12,524 bases of DNA from Oscillospiraceae bacterium (GTDB lineage Bacteria > Bacillota > Clostridia > Oscillospirales > Ruminococcaceae), in NCBI GenBank assembly GCA_015067125.1, contig SVNB01000050.1:1-12524 (forward strand). The letters are read 5' to 3'. Positions 1 through 6,221 of the stretch are shown here, piece after piece. The notes beneath the pieces were generated by a model. That model saw nothing but the letters and a program-made list of their open reading frames with translations, made no database searches and was not told the origin of the DNA. How positions within the stretch are numbered: the first letter of the stretch is position 1; every line of letters begins with the position of its first letter. A program made the position numbers and the translations under genes.

Positions 1-828
1 AACTGCCGCCGCCATGATGATAATATCCGCGCAGGCGGCTCTTTCTGTTACTGCGTTATACATATCCTCCGCGGATTCCGCAAAAACGGTGCTCACGCCA
101 TAAGGCGGGCGAATTTCTGTTTTTCCGCTGATAAGAGTGACCTGTGCGCCCATGGTTTTTGCCATTTTCGCAAGGGCATAACCCATTTTTCCGCTGGAAC
201 GGTTGGTAATAAATCTTACCGGGTCAAGGCTTTCTCTTGTGGCGCCCGCTGTTACGAGCACGCGCCTGCCCAAAAGCTGCTCATCGGCAAAAAGGGCTTC
301 TTCTGCCGCGCAAATAAGTTCTGCCGGCTCCGCAAGTCTGCCGCTGCCAACGGCGCCGCAGGCAAGTCTTCCGCTTTCGGATTCGATTATTTCCCAACCG
401 TCCGCTTTAAGCTGAGCAAGATTACGCTGTGTTGCCGGGTTTTCAAGCATTCCTGTAAACATTGCCGGAGCAATTATCTTTTTGCACGAAGCCGCAAGCA
501 CCGTGGAAGTAAGCATATCATCCGCAATGCCGTTTGCAAGCTTTGCAATTACGTTTGCCGTTGCCGGAGCTATAAGCACCGCATCGGCAGTTCTTCCAAG
601 GTTAACGTGGGCAACGGGGTCGGGGCCTTTTCCGTCAAAAAGAGAGGTGTAAACGTGATTTTTGGTAAGCGCTTCAAAAGTAAGCGGCGCAACAAATTCC
701 GCCGCGTGCTCCGTCATCACCACGTTTACGTTAACGCCTTTTTTGGTAAAATATGAAGCGACCTCGCAGGCTTTATATGCCGCGATGCCGCCGGAAATTC
801 CGAGAAGAAGATTCTTCTTTTCGGGCAT
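1..828 (-). CDS. coaBC: Bifunctional phosphopantothenoylcysteine decarboxylase / phosphopantothenate-cysteine ligase, 3' end outside window
   Basis: CoaBC makes 4'-phosphopantetheine in coenzyme A synthesis: CoaB joins cysteine to 4'-phosphopantothenate and the FMN-dependent CoaC half decarboxylates the product. The first 276 residues are present and the frame is open to the window edge. The N-terminus (GISGGIAAYKA, residues 10-20) is the flavoprotein fold; H74 in AHVNLGRTAD and C157 in LACGAVGSGR match the CoaC catalytic His and Cys. The linker to CoaB reads TAGATRESLDPVRFITNRSS (193-212), and the last residues visible, DIIIMAAAV, belong to the CoaB nucleotide fold. The usual PxMN motif reads PAMF here (F124), which is odd. 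The ATG lies one base after the rpoZ stop, with GGAGGA seven bases upstream, so it is translated from the end of rpoZ. Identification is sure; only the C-terminus is missing. Confidence 0.96.
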   Translation of the reverse strand, partial: MPEKKNLLLGISGGIAAYKACEVASYFTKKGVNVNVVMTEHAAEFVAPLTFEALTKNHVYTSLFDGKGPDPVAHVNLGRTADAVLIAPATANVIAKLANGIADDMLTSTVLAASCKKIIAPAMFTGMLENPATQRNLAQLKADGWEIIESESGRLACGAVGSGRLAEPAELICAAEEALFADEQLLGRRVLVTAGATRESLDPVRFITNRSSGKMGYALAKMAKTMGAQVTLISGKTEIRPPYGVSTVFAESAEDMYNAVTERAACADIIIMAAAV

Positions 829-829
829 A

Positions 830-1036
830 TCAGTCTTCCTCCACATTTACCTTGTTTACGCGGTATTTATCGTCAATAAATTCCGCAATGGCAATTTTAA
901 GCGGTTTTTCGGAAATGATTTCGTGGTTTGCTTCTGCGTCTTCGCTGATTTTGCGTGCGCGTTTTGCAATGGCAACAACGTTGGCATAGGGGCTGTTAAG
1001 CTGGTTAAGATTGTAGGTATCGTTCGGGTTAAGCAA
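830..1036 (-). CDS. rpoZ: DNA-directed RNA polymerase omega subunit
   Basis: Omega is the small subunit that helps assemble the beta-prime subunit into RNA polymerase. The 68-residue product has the expected omega core: SPYANVVAIAKRARKI (residues 15-30), then KPLKIAIAEFIDDKYRV near the C-terminus. Length is normal for Clostridia. No ATG fits the start. The best start is TTG at 1036-1034, with GAGGAGG at 1052-1046, nine bases upstream. The gene overlaps the end of gmk by 8 nt and is followed after one base by coaBC, so it should be translationally coupled to both. Its place between gmk and coaBC is the usual Firmicute order and strongly supports the call despite the short length. Confidence 0.93.
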   Translation of the reverse strand: MLNPNDTYNLNQLNSPYANVVAIAKRARKISEDAEANHEIISEKPLKIAIAEFIDDKYRVNKVNVEED

Positions 1037-1655
1037 GGTTTTCTGCCTCCTCTAAAATTTGTTTAAGGACTTCCTGCATGGCAGCTTTGCTGCAGCGTTC
1101 GCCCTCTATAATATCTTTTATTTTCACGGCGGCGTTTTCCACCGTGTCATTCACAATAAAATAATCATACATATCCGGAGCTTCGTGAAGTTCGGAATAT
1201 GCGGTATGAAGACGCTTTGCAAGGCTTTCTTCATCTTCGGTGTTTCTTCCGATAAGGCGCTTTTTAAGTTCTTCTATACTTGGCGGAAGAATATAAACAA
1301 GAACGGCTTCCGGCAGCATACGTTTTACGTTTTTTGCGCCCTGGATTTCTATATCAAGAATAACATCCTTGCCGTTTAAAAGTTTTTCTTCCACGGCGCT
1401 TTTCGGCGTTCCGTAATAATTGCCGCTGAATACGGCGTGTTCGAGCATTTCTCCGGTTTCTATATCGTGCTCGAACTGTTCTTTTGTTTTAAAACTGTAG
1501 TGGACTCCGTCGATTTCGCCTTCGCGCGGTTTGCGCGTTGTGGCAGAAACGGAAAAATAAAGGTTATCCTCGATTTCGAAAAGGCGTTTTATAGTGGTGC
1601 CTTTTCCCACTCCGGAAGGACCGGAAATTACAAGCAAAACTCCTCTTCTACTCAT
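1029..1655 (-). CDS. gmk: Guanylate kinase
   Basis: Guanylate kinase phosphorylates GMP (and dGMP) to GDP with ATP, a cytosolic step in guanine nucleotide supply. The 208-residue protein is the usual length. The Walker A loop GPSGVGKGT is at residues 12-20, followed by the GMP-binding segment SVSATTRKPREGEIDGVHYS (about 36-55). The lid and C-terminal region (LIGRNTEDEESLAKRL) is also typical. The ATG at 1655 lies inside the end of remA (8-nt overlap), and the GGAGGG just upstream is within remA codons, a coupled start. The stop overlaps the TTG start of rpoZ by 8 nt. Confidence 0.97.
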   Translation of the reverse strand: MSRRGVLLVISGPSGVGKGTTIKRLFEIEDNLYFSVSATTRKPREGEIDGVHYSFKTKEQFEHDIETGEMLEHAVFSGNYYGTPKSAVEEKLLNGKDVILDIEIQGAKNVKRMLPEAVLVYILPPSIEELKKRLIGRNTEDEESLAKRLHTAYSELHEAPDMYDYFIVNDTVENAAVKIKDIIEGERCSKAAMQEVLKQILEEAENLA

Positions 1656-1896
1656 CTTCGCCCTCCGAAGTCATTCTTGCTCCAACGGTTTCCGGCTGGA
1701 TACCCGAAAGTATAACGTGGCCGGAATCCATTACAAGAACGGTTTTTGTTTTTCTTCCAAAAGAAGCATCCACAAGGGTTCCTTTTTCGCGCGCTTCTGT
1801 AATAATTCTTTTAATCGGCGCGGATTCCGGAGAAACCATCGCAATAACTCTGTTTGGATTGATAAGGTTGCCGAAACCGATATTTACAAGCTTCAT
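1648..1896 (-). CDS. remA: RemA family DNA-binding regulator (DUF370)
   Basis: The 82-residue product begins MKLVNIGFGNLINPNRVIAM, the hallmark of the RemA/DUF370 family, and continues with the conserved FGRKTKTVLVMDSGHVILS segment. In Bacillus subtilis RemA is a ring-forming DNA-binding protein that activates biofilm matrix and osmoprotection genes; in Clostridia its targets are mostly unknown, so only the family is certain here. The ATG at 1896 has GGAGG upstream and lies 15 bases after the yicC stop. The 3' end overlaps gmk. The yicC-remA-gmk order is the standard Firmicute arrangement. Confidence 0.93.
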   Translation of the reverse strand: MKLVNIGFGNLINPNRVIAMVSPESAPIKRIITEAREKGTLVDASFGRKTKTVLVMDSGHVILSGIQPETVGARMTSEGEDE

Positions 1897-1911
1897 GCAA
1901 AGGCCTCCGTT

Positions 1912-2790
1912 TTATTCAATATTCTGAATCTGTTCGCGGATTTTTTCAATTTCGGATTTAACGTCCACAACAATCTGGGCAATTTCCACATCGGAACATT
2001 TGCTGCCGGTAGTATTGATTTCTCTGTTGACTTCCTGAATAAGAAAATCAAGTTTTCTGCCAACGGGTTCGCTAAGTTCCACAATTTCTCTAAGCTGGGC
2101 AATATGGCTGCGAAGGCGCACGGTTTCTTCATCAACCGCAACTTTATCGCTGTAAATGGCGGCTTCCTGCACAATTCTTGCTTCGTCTATCTGTTTGCCT
2201 TCAAGAACTTCAAGCATTTTATTATAAAGGCGTTCGCGGTATTCCTTAACGGTTTCCGGGCTGCGTTTTTCAATGATTCCTACTTTTTCTTCGATATACG
2301 CGGCACGGTTAAGAACGTCCGCCTTCATTTTTTCGCCTTCGGTTTCGCGCATTTCCACAAATGCTGCGGCGGCTTTTTTGGCAACGGATTCCACGTCCGC
2401 CCAAAGAGCGTCTTCATCGGTCTGGGCTTTTACCACGGTAAAAACGTCCGGAAATTTTGCCACAACGGAAAGAGAAAGATCGTCTTTAAGGTCAAATTCG
2501 TCTTTTACGCTGCGCAGCGCATCAACGTAGCTTTTTACCACTTCTTTATTAATGGTTATTTCCTCGTTGGTGCCTTCCACCGTCTGGATCATAACGCCCA
2601 CGTCCACCTTGCCGCGGCTGATTACGCCGGAAAGAAGACGTTTTAATTTTTCTTCAAGAAATCCGCAGGAACGGGGCACCCTTGCGGAATATTCAAAATA
2701 GCGGTGATTAACAGATTTTATTTCCACACGGATGTTTCTTCCGTTAAGAATCTCTTCCGCGGCACCGTAACCGGTCATGCTTTTAATCAT
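1912..2790 (-). CDS. yicC: YicC/YloC family endoribonuclease
   Basis: The 292-residue protein starts MIKSMTGYGAAE, the typical N-terminus of the YicC family, and ends with the DUF1732 block: LDFLIQEVNREINTTGSKCS, then VDVKSEIEKIREQIQNIE. Members of this family act as endoribonucleases; the E. coli protein has been linked to turnover of a small RNA. Its substrate in this organism is unknown. Length is normal. The start has GAGGGA upstream and lies downstream of a good sigma-A-like promoter and a leader hairpin, so this is the first gene of the operon. Fifteen bases separate its TAA from remA. Confidence 0.93.
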   Translation of the reverse strand: MIKSMTGYGAAEEILNGRNIRVEIKSVNHRYFEYSARVPRSCGFLEEKLKRLLSGVISRGKVDVGVMIQTVEGTNEEITINKEVVKSYVDALRSVKDEFDLKDDLSLSVVAKFPDVFTVVKAQTDEDALWADVESVAKKAAAAFVEMRETEGEKMKADVLNRAAYIEEKVGIIEKRSPETVKEYRERLYNKMLEVLEGKQIDEARIVQEAAIYSDKVAVDEETVRLRSHIAQLREIVELSEPVGRKLDFLIQEVNREINTTGSKCSDVEIAQIVVDVKSEIEKIREQIQNIE

Positions 2791-2830
2791 TTTTTATTCC
2801 CTCATCTTTTAAAAAGATTTATGAAAACAC

Positions 2831-2850
2831 GGCGGGAGCAAGCCCCCGCC
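2831..2850 (-). promoter_or_regulatory. Stable hairpin in the yicC operon leader
   Basis: Read on the minus strand this is an 8-bp stem (GGCGGGGG paired with CUCCCGCC, one G-U pair) closed by a CUUG tetraloop. On the plus strand the same site would contain an A-C mismatch, so the minus-strand RNA is favoured. It lies between the promoter at 2905-2933 and the yicC start at 2790, ending about 40 bases before the ATG. Only a short run of four Ts follows a few bases later, so it is a weak terminator at best; it could equally be a 5' mRNA stabiliser or a protein site. The function is not known. Confidence 0.5.
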
Positions 2851-2904
2851 CTTCTTTATAATTTCAGTATGGGAGGCTTTATGCCTATAATTTTCTAATA
2901 TATA

Positions 2905-2933
2905 ATATTATACTTTAAACAGGGCGTTGTCAA
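2905..2933 (-). promoter_or_regulatory. Sigma-A-like promoter of the yicC-remA-gmk-rpoZ-coaBC operon
   Basis: On the minus strand a perfect TTGACA (2933-2928) is followed after 17 bases by TAATAT (2910-2905), or after 15 bases by TATAAT (2912-2907). The segment is AT-rich and lies about 115 bases upstream of yicC. It is back to back with the glyS promoter about 50 bases away. Confidence 0.7.
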
Positions 2934-2983
2934 GAAAAAGGCGGTAAATTTTGGTTTGCGGGTATATTAAAATTTGTTTTCTC

Positions 2984-3012
2984 TTGACTTTGCTGTTTTA
3001 AAGTAATATATT
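2984..3012 (+). promoter_or_regulatory. Sigma-A-like promoter of glyS
   Basis: TTGACT (2984-2989) and TATATT (3007-3012) are 17 bases apart, 53 bases upstream of the glyS ATG. The leader is too short for a T-box, so no tRNA-Gly control of glyS is visible. Confidence 0.65.
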
Positions 3013-3065
3013 TATATAATAAGGCAAAATTTGTTTAATAATACTTTTTTGAGGAGTGTTAAAAT

Positions 3066-4442
3066 ATGCTGGCAACAGAAAAAACTATGGAAAAAATCGT
3101 CGCACTTTGCAAAGGCCGTGGATTTGTTTACGCAGGTTCCGAAATTTACGGCGGTCTTTCCAACACCTGGGACTATGGCCCTCTTGGTGTGGAATTTAAA
3201 AACAACGTAAAACGCGCATGGTGGAAAGCCTTTGTTCAGGAAAACCCCTATAACGTAGGTCTTGATGCCGCCATTCTTATGAATCCCCAGGTATGGGTGG
3301 CTTCCGGCCACGTAGGCGGTTTTTCCGATCCTCTTATGGACTGCAAAGCCTGCAAAACCCGCCACAGAGCAGATAAACTTATCGAAGACCAGACCGGAAT
3401 TTCTCCCGAAGGCTGGGAATTTGATAAAATGCGTGCATTTGTTGATGAAAAGAACGTTGTTTGCCCCAACTGCGGCGCACATGATTTTACCGATATCCGT
3501 TCCTTCAACCTTATGTTCAAAACCTTCCAGGGCGTAACCGAAGACGCAAAAAGCCAGATCTATCTTCGTCCGGAAACCGCACAGGGCATTTTTGTAAACT
3601 TTGAAAACGTACAAAGAACCACCCGCAAAAAAATCCCCTTCGGCGTTTGCCAGGTTGGTAAATCCTTCCGTAACGAAATCACTCCCGGCAACTTCACCTT
3701 CCGTACCCGCGAATTTGAACAGATGGAGCTTGAATTTTTCTGCAAACCGGGCACCGACCTTGATTGGTTCGCATACTGGAAAGATTACTGCGAAAACTTC
3801 CTTCTTCGCCTTGGCATGACCAAAGAAAACCTTCGCCGCCGCGACCACAGCCCCGAAGAGCTTTCTTTCTATTCCGTAGGCACCACCGACTTCGAGTTCC
3901 TCTTCCCCTTTGGCTGGGGCGAACTTTGGGGCGTTGCGGACAGAACCGATTACGACCTTTCTCAGCACAGCAAATTCTGCGGACAGACCCTTGACTATTT
4001 CGATCCCGAAACCAACGAAAGATACGTTCCCTATGTAGTAGAACCTTCTCTTGGCGCAGACCGCGTTGCTCTTGCCTTCCTTTGCGATGCTTATGACGAA
4101 GAACCCGTTGGCGATAAAGACGTTCGTACCGTTCTTCATCTCCATCCGGCTCTTGCTCCTTTTAAAGCTGCTGTTCTTCCTCTTTCCAAAAAACTCAGCG
4201 AAGGCGCTCTTAAAATCCACGATGAGCTTGCAAAACACTTTATGGTCGATTATGATGAATCCGGTTCCATCGGCAAACGTTACCGCCGCGAAGACGAAAT
4301 CGGCACTCCTTTCTGCATCACCTACGACTTTGAATCCGAAACCGACGGCTGCGTAACCGTTCGTGACCGTGATACCATGGAGCAGGTAAGAATGCCCATC
4401 AGCGAACTTGTTTCCTACATCGAAGAAAAAATCGTATTCTGA
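3066..4442 (+). CDS. glyS: Glycine-tRNA ligase, single-chain homodimeric (eukaryote-like) type
   Basis: This class II synthetase charges tRNA-Gly with glycine in the cytosol. The 458 residues are full length for the alpha2 type found in many Clostridia (also named glyQS); it is not the split GlyQ/GlyS form. Visible features: N-terminal motif FVYAGSEIYGGLSNTWDYGP (20-39), an insertion with two Cys pairs (C93/C96 and C133/C136) that could bind zinc, motif 2 around FRNEITPGNF (201-210), motif 3 GADRVALAFL (330-339), and a C-terminal anticodon-binding domain from about 365. The ATG has GAGGAG nine bases upstream. The codon choice is strongly biased (Cys TGC, Phe TTC, Asn AAC), as expected for a highly expressed gene, and this gives rise to a long but spurious antisense frame. 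It has its own promoter and a strong terminator, so it is probably a single-gene unit. Confidence 0.97.
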   Translation: MLATEKTMEKIVALCKGRGFVYAGSEIYGGLSNTWDYGPLGVEFKNNVKRAWWKAFVQENPYNVGLDAAILMNPQVWVASGHVGGFSDPLMDCKACKTRHRADKLIEDQTGISPEGWEFDKMRAFVDEKNVVCPNCGAHDFTDIRSFNLMFKTFQGVTEDAKSQIYLRPETAQGIFVNFENVQRTTRKKIPFGVCQVGKSFRNEITPGNFTFRTREFEQMELEFFCKPGTDLDWFAYWKDYCENFLLRLGMTKENLRRRDHSPEELSFYSVGTTDFEFLFPFGWGELWGVADRTDYDLSQHSKFCGQTLDYFDPETNERYVPYVVEPSLGADRVALAFLCDAYDEEPVGDKDVRTVLHLHPALAPFKAAVLPLSKKLSEGALKIHDELAKHFMVDYDESGSIGKRYRREDEIGTPFCITYDFESETDGCVTVRDRDTMEQVRMPISELVSYIEEKIVF

Positions 4443-4467
4443 TTTTAAATTCTGATGAACTTTTAAA

Positions 4468-4506
4468 AGCCGGAAAAGCAAAAAAACTGCTTTTCCGGCT
4501 TTTTTT
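4468..4506 (+). terminator. Rho-independent terminator of glyS
   Basis: A perfect 13-bp stem (AGCCGGAAAAGCA, 4468-4480, with its complement at 4488-4500) encloses a 7-base A-rich loop and is followed by a run of Ts to 4506. It lies 25 bases after the glyS stop. Confidence 0.93.
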
Positions 4507-4510
4507 ACTT

Positions 4511-4540
4511 TGCAACCCGCGGTTGCAACCGGCGGTTGAC
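4511..4540 (+). promoter_or_regulatory. Two overlapping palindromes, candidate operator of the downstream XRE gene
   Basis: TGCAACC-CGC-GGTTGCA (4511-4527) is a perfect 7-bp inverted repeat with a 3-base centre. A second copy starts within its right arm (TGCAACC at 4524-4530, GGC, GGTTG at 4534-4538), giving direct copies 13 bp apart. The right arm of the second palindrome runs into the TTGACA of the promoter at 4536, which is the usual position of a repressor site. The downstream gene encodes an XRE-type regulator, so autoregulation is a plausible inference, but no binding evidence exists here. Confidence 0.5.
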
Positions 4541-4564
4541 AAATTGACCGGTGCGGTTTATGGC
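4536..4564 (+). promoter_or_regulatory. Putative promoter of the membrane XRE gene
   Basis: A perfect TTGACA (4536-4541) is followed after 17 bases by a poor -10 element, TATGGC (4559-4564). A better isolated -10, TATGAT (4584-4589), has no matching -35. A weak -10 next to strong palindromes fits a regulated promoter. The exact start is uncertain. Confidence 0.4.
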
Positions 4565-4640
4565 TTGCCACCGCAAAAAAGTGTATGATTTCATCGAAGG
4601 GAAGAAAAGCTCTTCCAATTTTTATAAACGAGGTGAAAAC

Positions 4641-5621
4641 ATGATTCTTGCAGATAAAATAATCGAACTGCGTAAAAAAGCCGGTTTTTCTCAGGAGGAA
4701 CTTGCGGAAAAAATGGGAGTTTCCCGCCAAAGCGTTTCCAAATGGGAAGGTGCTCTTTCTATTCCCGATCTTGATAAGATACTTCTTTTAAGCGAAATTT
4801 TCGGTGTTTCCACAGATTATCTTTTAAAAGACGAGCTGGGCGACGAAGTTCCTTCGCCAAAAGAAGAAATAAGCGAAAGTGCATTCCGCAAAGTTTCTAT
4901 GGAAGAAGCCAACGAATTTATTAAGGTAAAAGATGAAACAGCACCCATGGTTGCCCTTGGCGTTGCGCTTTGCATACTTTCGCCCATTACAATGTTCTTC
5001 CTTATCGCAATGCAGATTTCCGGAAAAATCGGAATTACCGAAAACGGCGCCGGCGGAATCGGGCTTATAGCGCTGGTGCTTCTTGTTGTTCCCGCTGTGG
5101 CGCTTTTTATCACCAGCGGAATGAAGACCGGCCGTTTTGAATACCTTGAAGAAGAACCCATAGAGCTTGCCTACGGCGTTGCCGGAATGGTTAAGGAACG
5201 CCAGAATAAGCTTCGGGATAAACATATCCGGGATTATGTTATCGGAATCTGCCTTTGCGTTCTTGCGGCAATTCCGCTTTTCATCGGCGCCTTTTTTGAA
5301 AAGGCCGATGGCGAAGTTTTAATCGGTCTTTGCCTTACTCTTATGATCGTTGCCGCCGGAGTGTATATCCTTATCCGCAACGGTATTCCCTGGACTGCGA
5401 CAGAAAAACTTTTGCAGCAGGACGATTATACGGTTGAAAAGAAAACTTTTGAAAGGAAACTTGATCCGATTTCATCAATATATTGGTGCATTGTGACCGC
5501 GGTTTATCTCGGCTGGAGTTTTTACACCATGAAATGGCAAATGACCTGGATAATCTGGCCCGTTGCCGGCGTTCTTTACGGTGCGTTTGAAGGAATTGCG
5601 CATTATCTGGATAAAAAATAA
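4641..5621 (+). CDS. XRE-type helix-turn-helix protein with C-terminal multi-pass membrane domain
   Basis: The 326-residue protein has an N-terminal Cro/C1-type domain (residues 6-61) with the helix-turn-helix SQEELAEKMGVSRQSVSKWE at 17-36. A charged linker (about 62-100) leads to six hydrophobic segments, roughly 101-125, 138-160, 199-219, 226-246, 279-297 and 301-320. It is therefore predicted to be a membrane-anchored DNA-binding regulator. Such fusions are common in Clostridia, but the signals they sense are generally unknown and none can be named here. ATG 4641 is chosen over the in-frame ATG at 4551 because GAGGTG lies just upstream and the helix-turn-helix domain then begins at the normal place; the extension would also run through the promoter. 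The gene stands alone, with a promoter/operator region before it and a terminator after it, and no partner transporter next to it. Confidence 0.82.
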   Translation: MILADKIIELRKKAGFSQEELAEKMGVSRQSVSKWEGALSIPDLDKILLLSEIFGVSTDYLLKDELGDEVPSPKEEISESAFRKVSMEEANEFIKVKDETAPMVALGVALCILSPITMFFLIAMQISGKIGITENGAGGIGLIALVLLVVPAVALFITSGMKTGRFEYLEEEPIELAYGVAGMVKERQNKLRDKHIRDYVIGICLCVLAAIPLFIGAFFEKADGEVLIGLCLTLMIVAAGVYILIRNGIPWTATEKLLQQDDYTVEKKTFERKLDPISSIYWCIVTAVYLGWSFYTMKWQMTWIIWPVAGVLYGAFEGIAHYLDKK

Positions 5622-5631
5622 AACACAAAAG

Positions 5632-5658
5632 CGGAAGGAAAATTTCCTTCCGTTTTTT
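5632..5658 (+). terminator. Rho-independent terminator after the membrane XRE gene
   Basis: The stem CGGAAGGA / TCCTTCCG (5632-5639 and 5645-5652) has a 5-base AT-rich loop and is followed by six Ts. It lies 10 bases after the stop. Confidence 0.88.
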
Positions 5659-5679
5659 GTCATTTTTAGTCAATATAAC

Positions 5680-5708
5680 TTGATACTTTGCCTATTCTGT
5701 GATAAAAT
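5680..5708 (+). promoter_or_regulatory. Sigma-A-like promoter of the GNAT gene
   Basis: TTGATA (5680-5685) and TAAAAT (5703-5708) have a 17-base spacer, 36 bases upstream of the ATG at 5745. It may also serve the methyltransferase gene by readthrough of the hairpin at 6177-6205. Confidence 0.65.
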
Positions 5709-5744
5709 GAAGTGTATTATTTTTTCGTAAAGGTGGTTTTGATT

Positions 5745-6161
5745 ATGTGCGAAATCAAAAAGATCCTTCCTGATTCTCCGGAATATCAGCAAATCGAAAA
5801 ACAGCTTTTTTTCAAGGGTGAAGAAACTCTTTCTCTTATCGAACATTTTTGCCGCAGCGAAAGTTCTTCTATTTATGCGGCCGTTGAAGGCGAAAATGTA
5901 ACGGGCGTTTGCGTAACCGATCCTTCCACCGGTGACGTTATGCATCTTCTTTTCATCGGCGTTCACCGCGATTACCGCAAAAACGGCGTGGCTTCCGCCC
6001 TGCTTGACGGTGCCATTGCGGACCAGAAACCCAAAGCCGTTGTTGCGGAAGTTCCCCAGAACTCTTTGGATTTCTTTACCAGATACGGTTTTTGGGCAGT
6101 GGATTTTGGCGAAGACCTTTCCGGCAAAAACGTATATTACGCAACTTACAGAGTAAAATAA
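5745..6161 (+). CDS. GNAT family N-acetyltransferase
   Basis: The 138-residue protein belongs to the GCN5-related fold, which moves an acetyl group from acetyl-CoA to an amine. The acetyl-CoA loop is R78-K-N-G-V-A83 within VHRDYRKNGVASALLD (73-88), preceded by the beta-4 strand MHLLFIGV, and motif B is QNSLDFFTRYGFWAVDFG (105-122). The N-terminal third (SPEYQQIEKQLFFKGEETLS) is not specific enough to tell the substrate, which may be a small molecule or a protein. The ATG at 5745 is preferred over 5712 because AAAGGTGG lies eight bases upstream of it. A terminator hairpin follows, then the methyltransferase gene on the same strand. Confidence 0.85.
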   Translation: MCEIKKILPDSPEYQQIEKQLFFKGEETLSLIEHFCRSESSSIYAAVEGENVTGVCVTDPSTGDVMHLLFIGVHRDYRKNGVASALLDGAIADQKPKAVVAEVPQNSLDFFTRYGFWAVDFGEDLSGKNVYYATYRVK

Positions 6162-6176
6162 TAAATCTGATTTTCT

Positions 6177-6205
6177 GGGCGCAGCTTTTGCTGTGCCCGT
6201 TTTTT
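6177..6205 (+). terminator. Terminator hairpin between the GNAT and methyltransferase genes
   Basis: GGGCGCAGC (6177-6185) pairs with GCTGTGCCC (6190-6198) with one G-U pair around a TTTT loop, followed by G and six Ts. The ribosome binding site of the next gene (GAGGTG at 6209-6214) begins within a few bases of the T-run. There is no room for a promoter between them, so it may act as a partial or conditional terminator. Confidence 0.8.
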
Positions 6206-6221
6206 AAAGAGGTGAATATAA

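Noticed and set aside
1594..2646. 350-residue open frame on the plus strand across remA and yicC
   Set aside because: It is antisense to two well-identified genes, is rich in Phe, His and Asn with no domain, and has no ribosome binding site. It is a codon-bias shadow.
3013..3065. Glycine T-box or riboswitch before glyS
   Set aside because: The expected leader is only about 50 bases, lacks the T-box motif, and has no terminator hairpin.
4551..4640. Longer N-terminus for the XRE protein beginning at the ATG at 4551
   Set aside because: The extra 30 residues overlap the promoter and operator-like palindromes, lack a ribosome binding site and do not belong to the helix-turn-helix domain; ATG 4641 has a good GAGGTG.
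3012..4730. 572-residue open frame on the minus strand across glyS
   Set aside because: It lies antisense to the clearly functional glyS. The strong codon bias of glyS removes stop codons from this frame. The protein is a low-complexity mix of Phe, Ala, Gly and Lys with no recognised domain, and it also crosses the glyS terminator and promoter.
5712..5744. Longer N-terminus for the GNAT protein beginning at 5712
   Set aside because: The ATG at 5745 has AAAGGTGG eight bases upstream, whereas 5712 lies right at the expected transcription start with no ribosome binding site.
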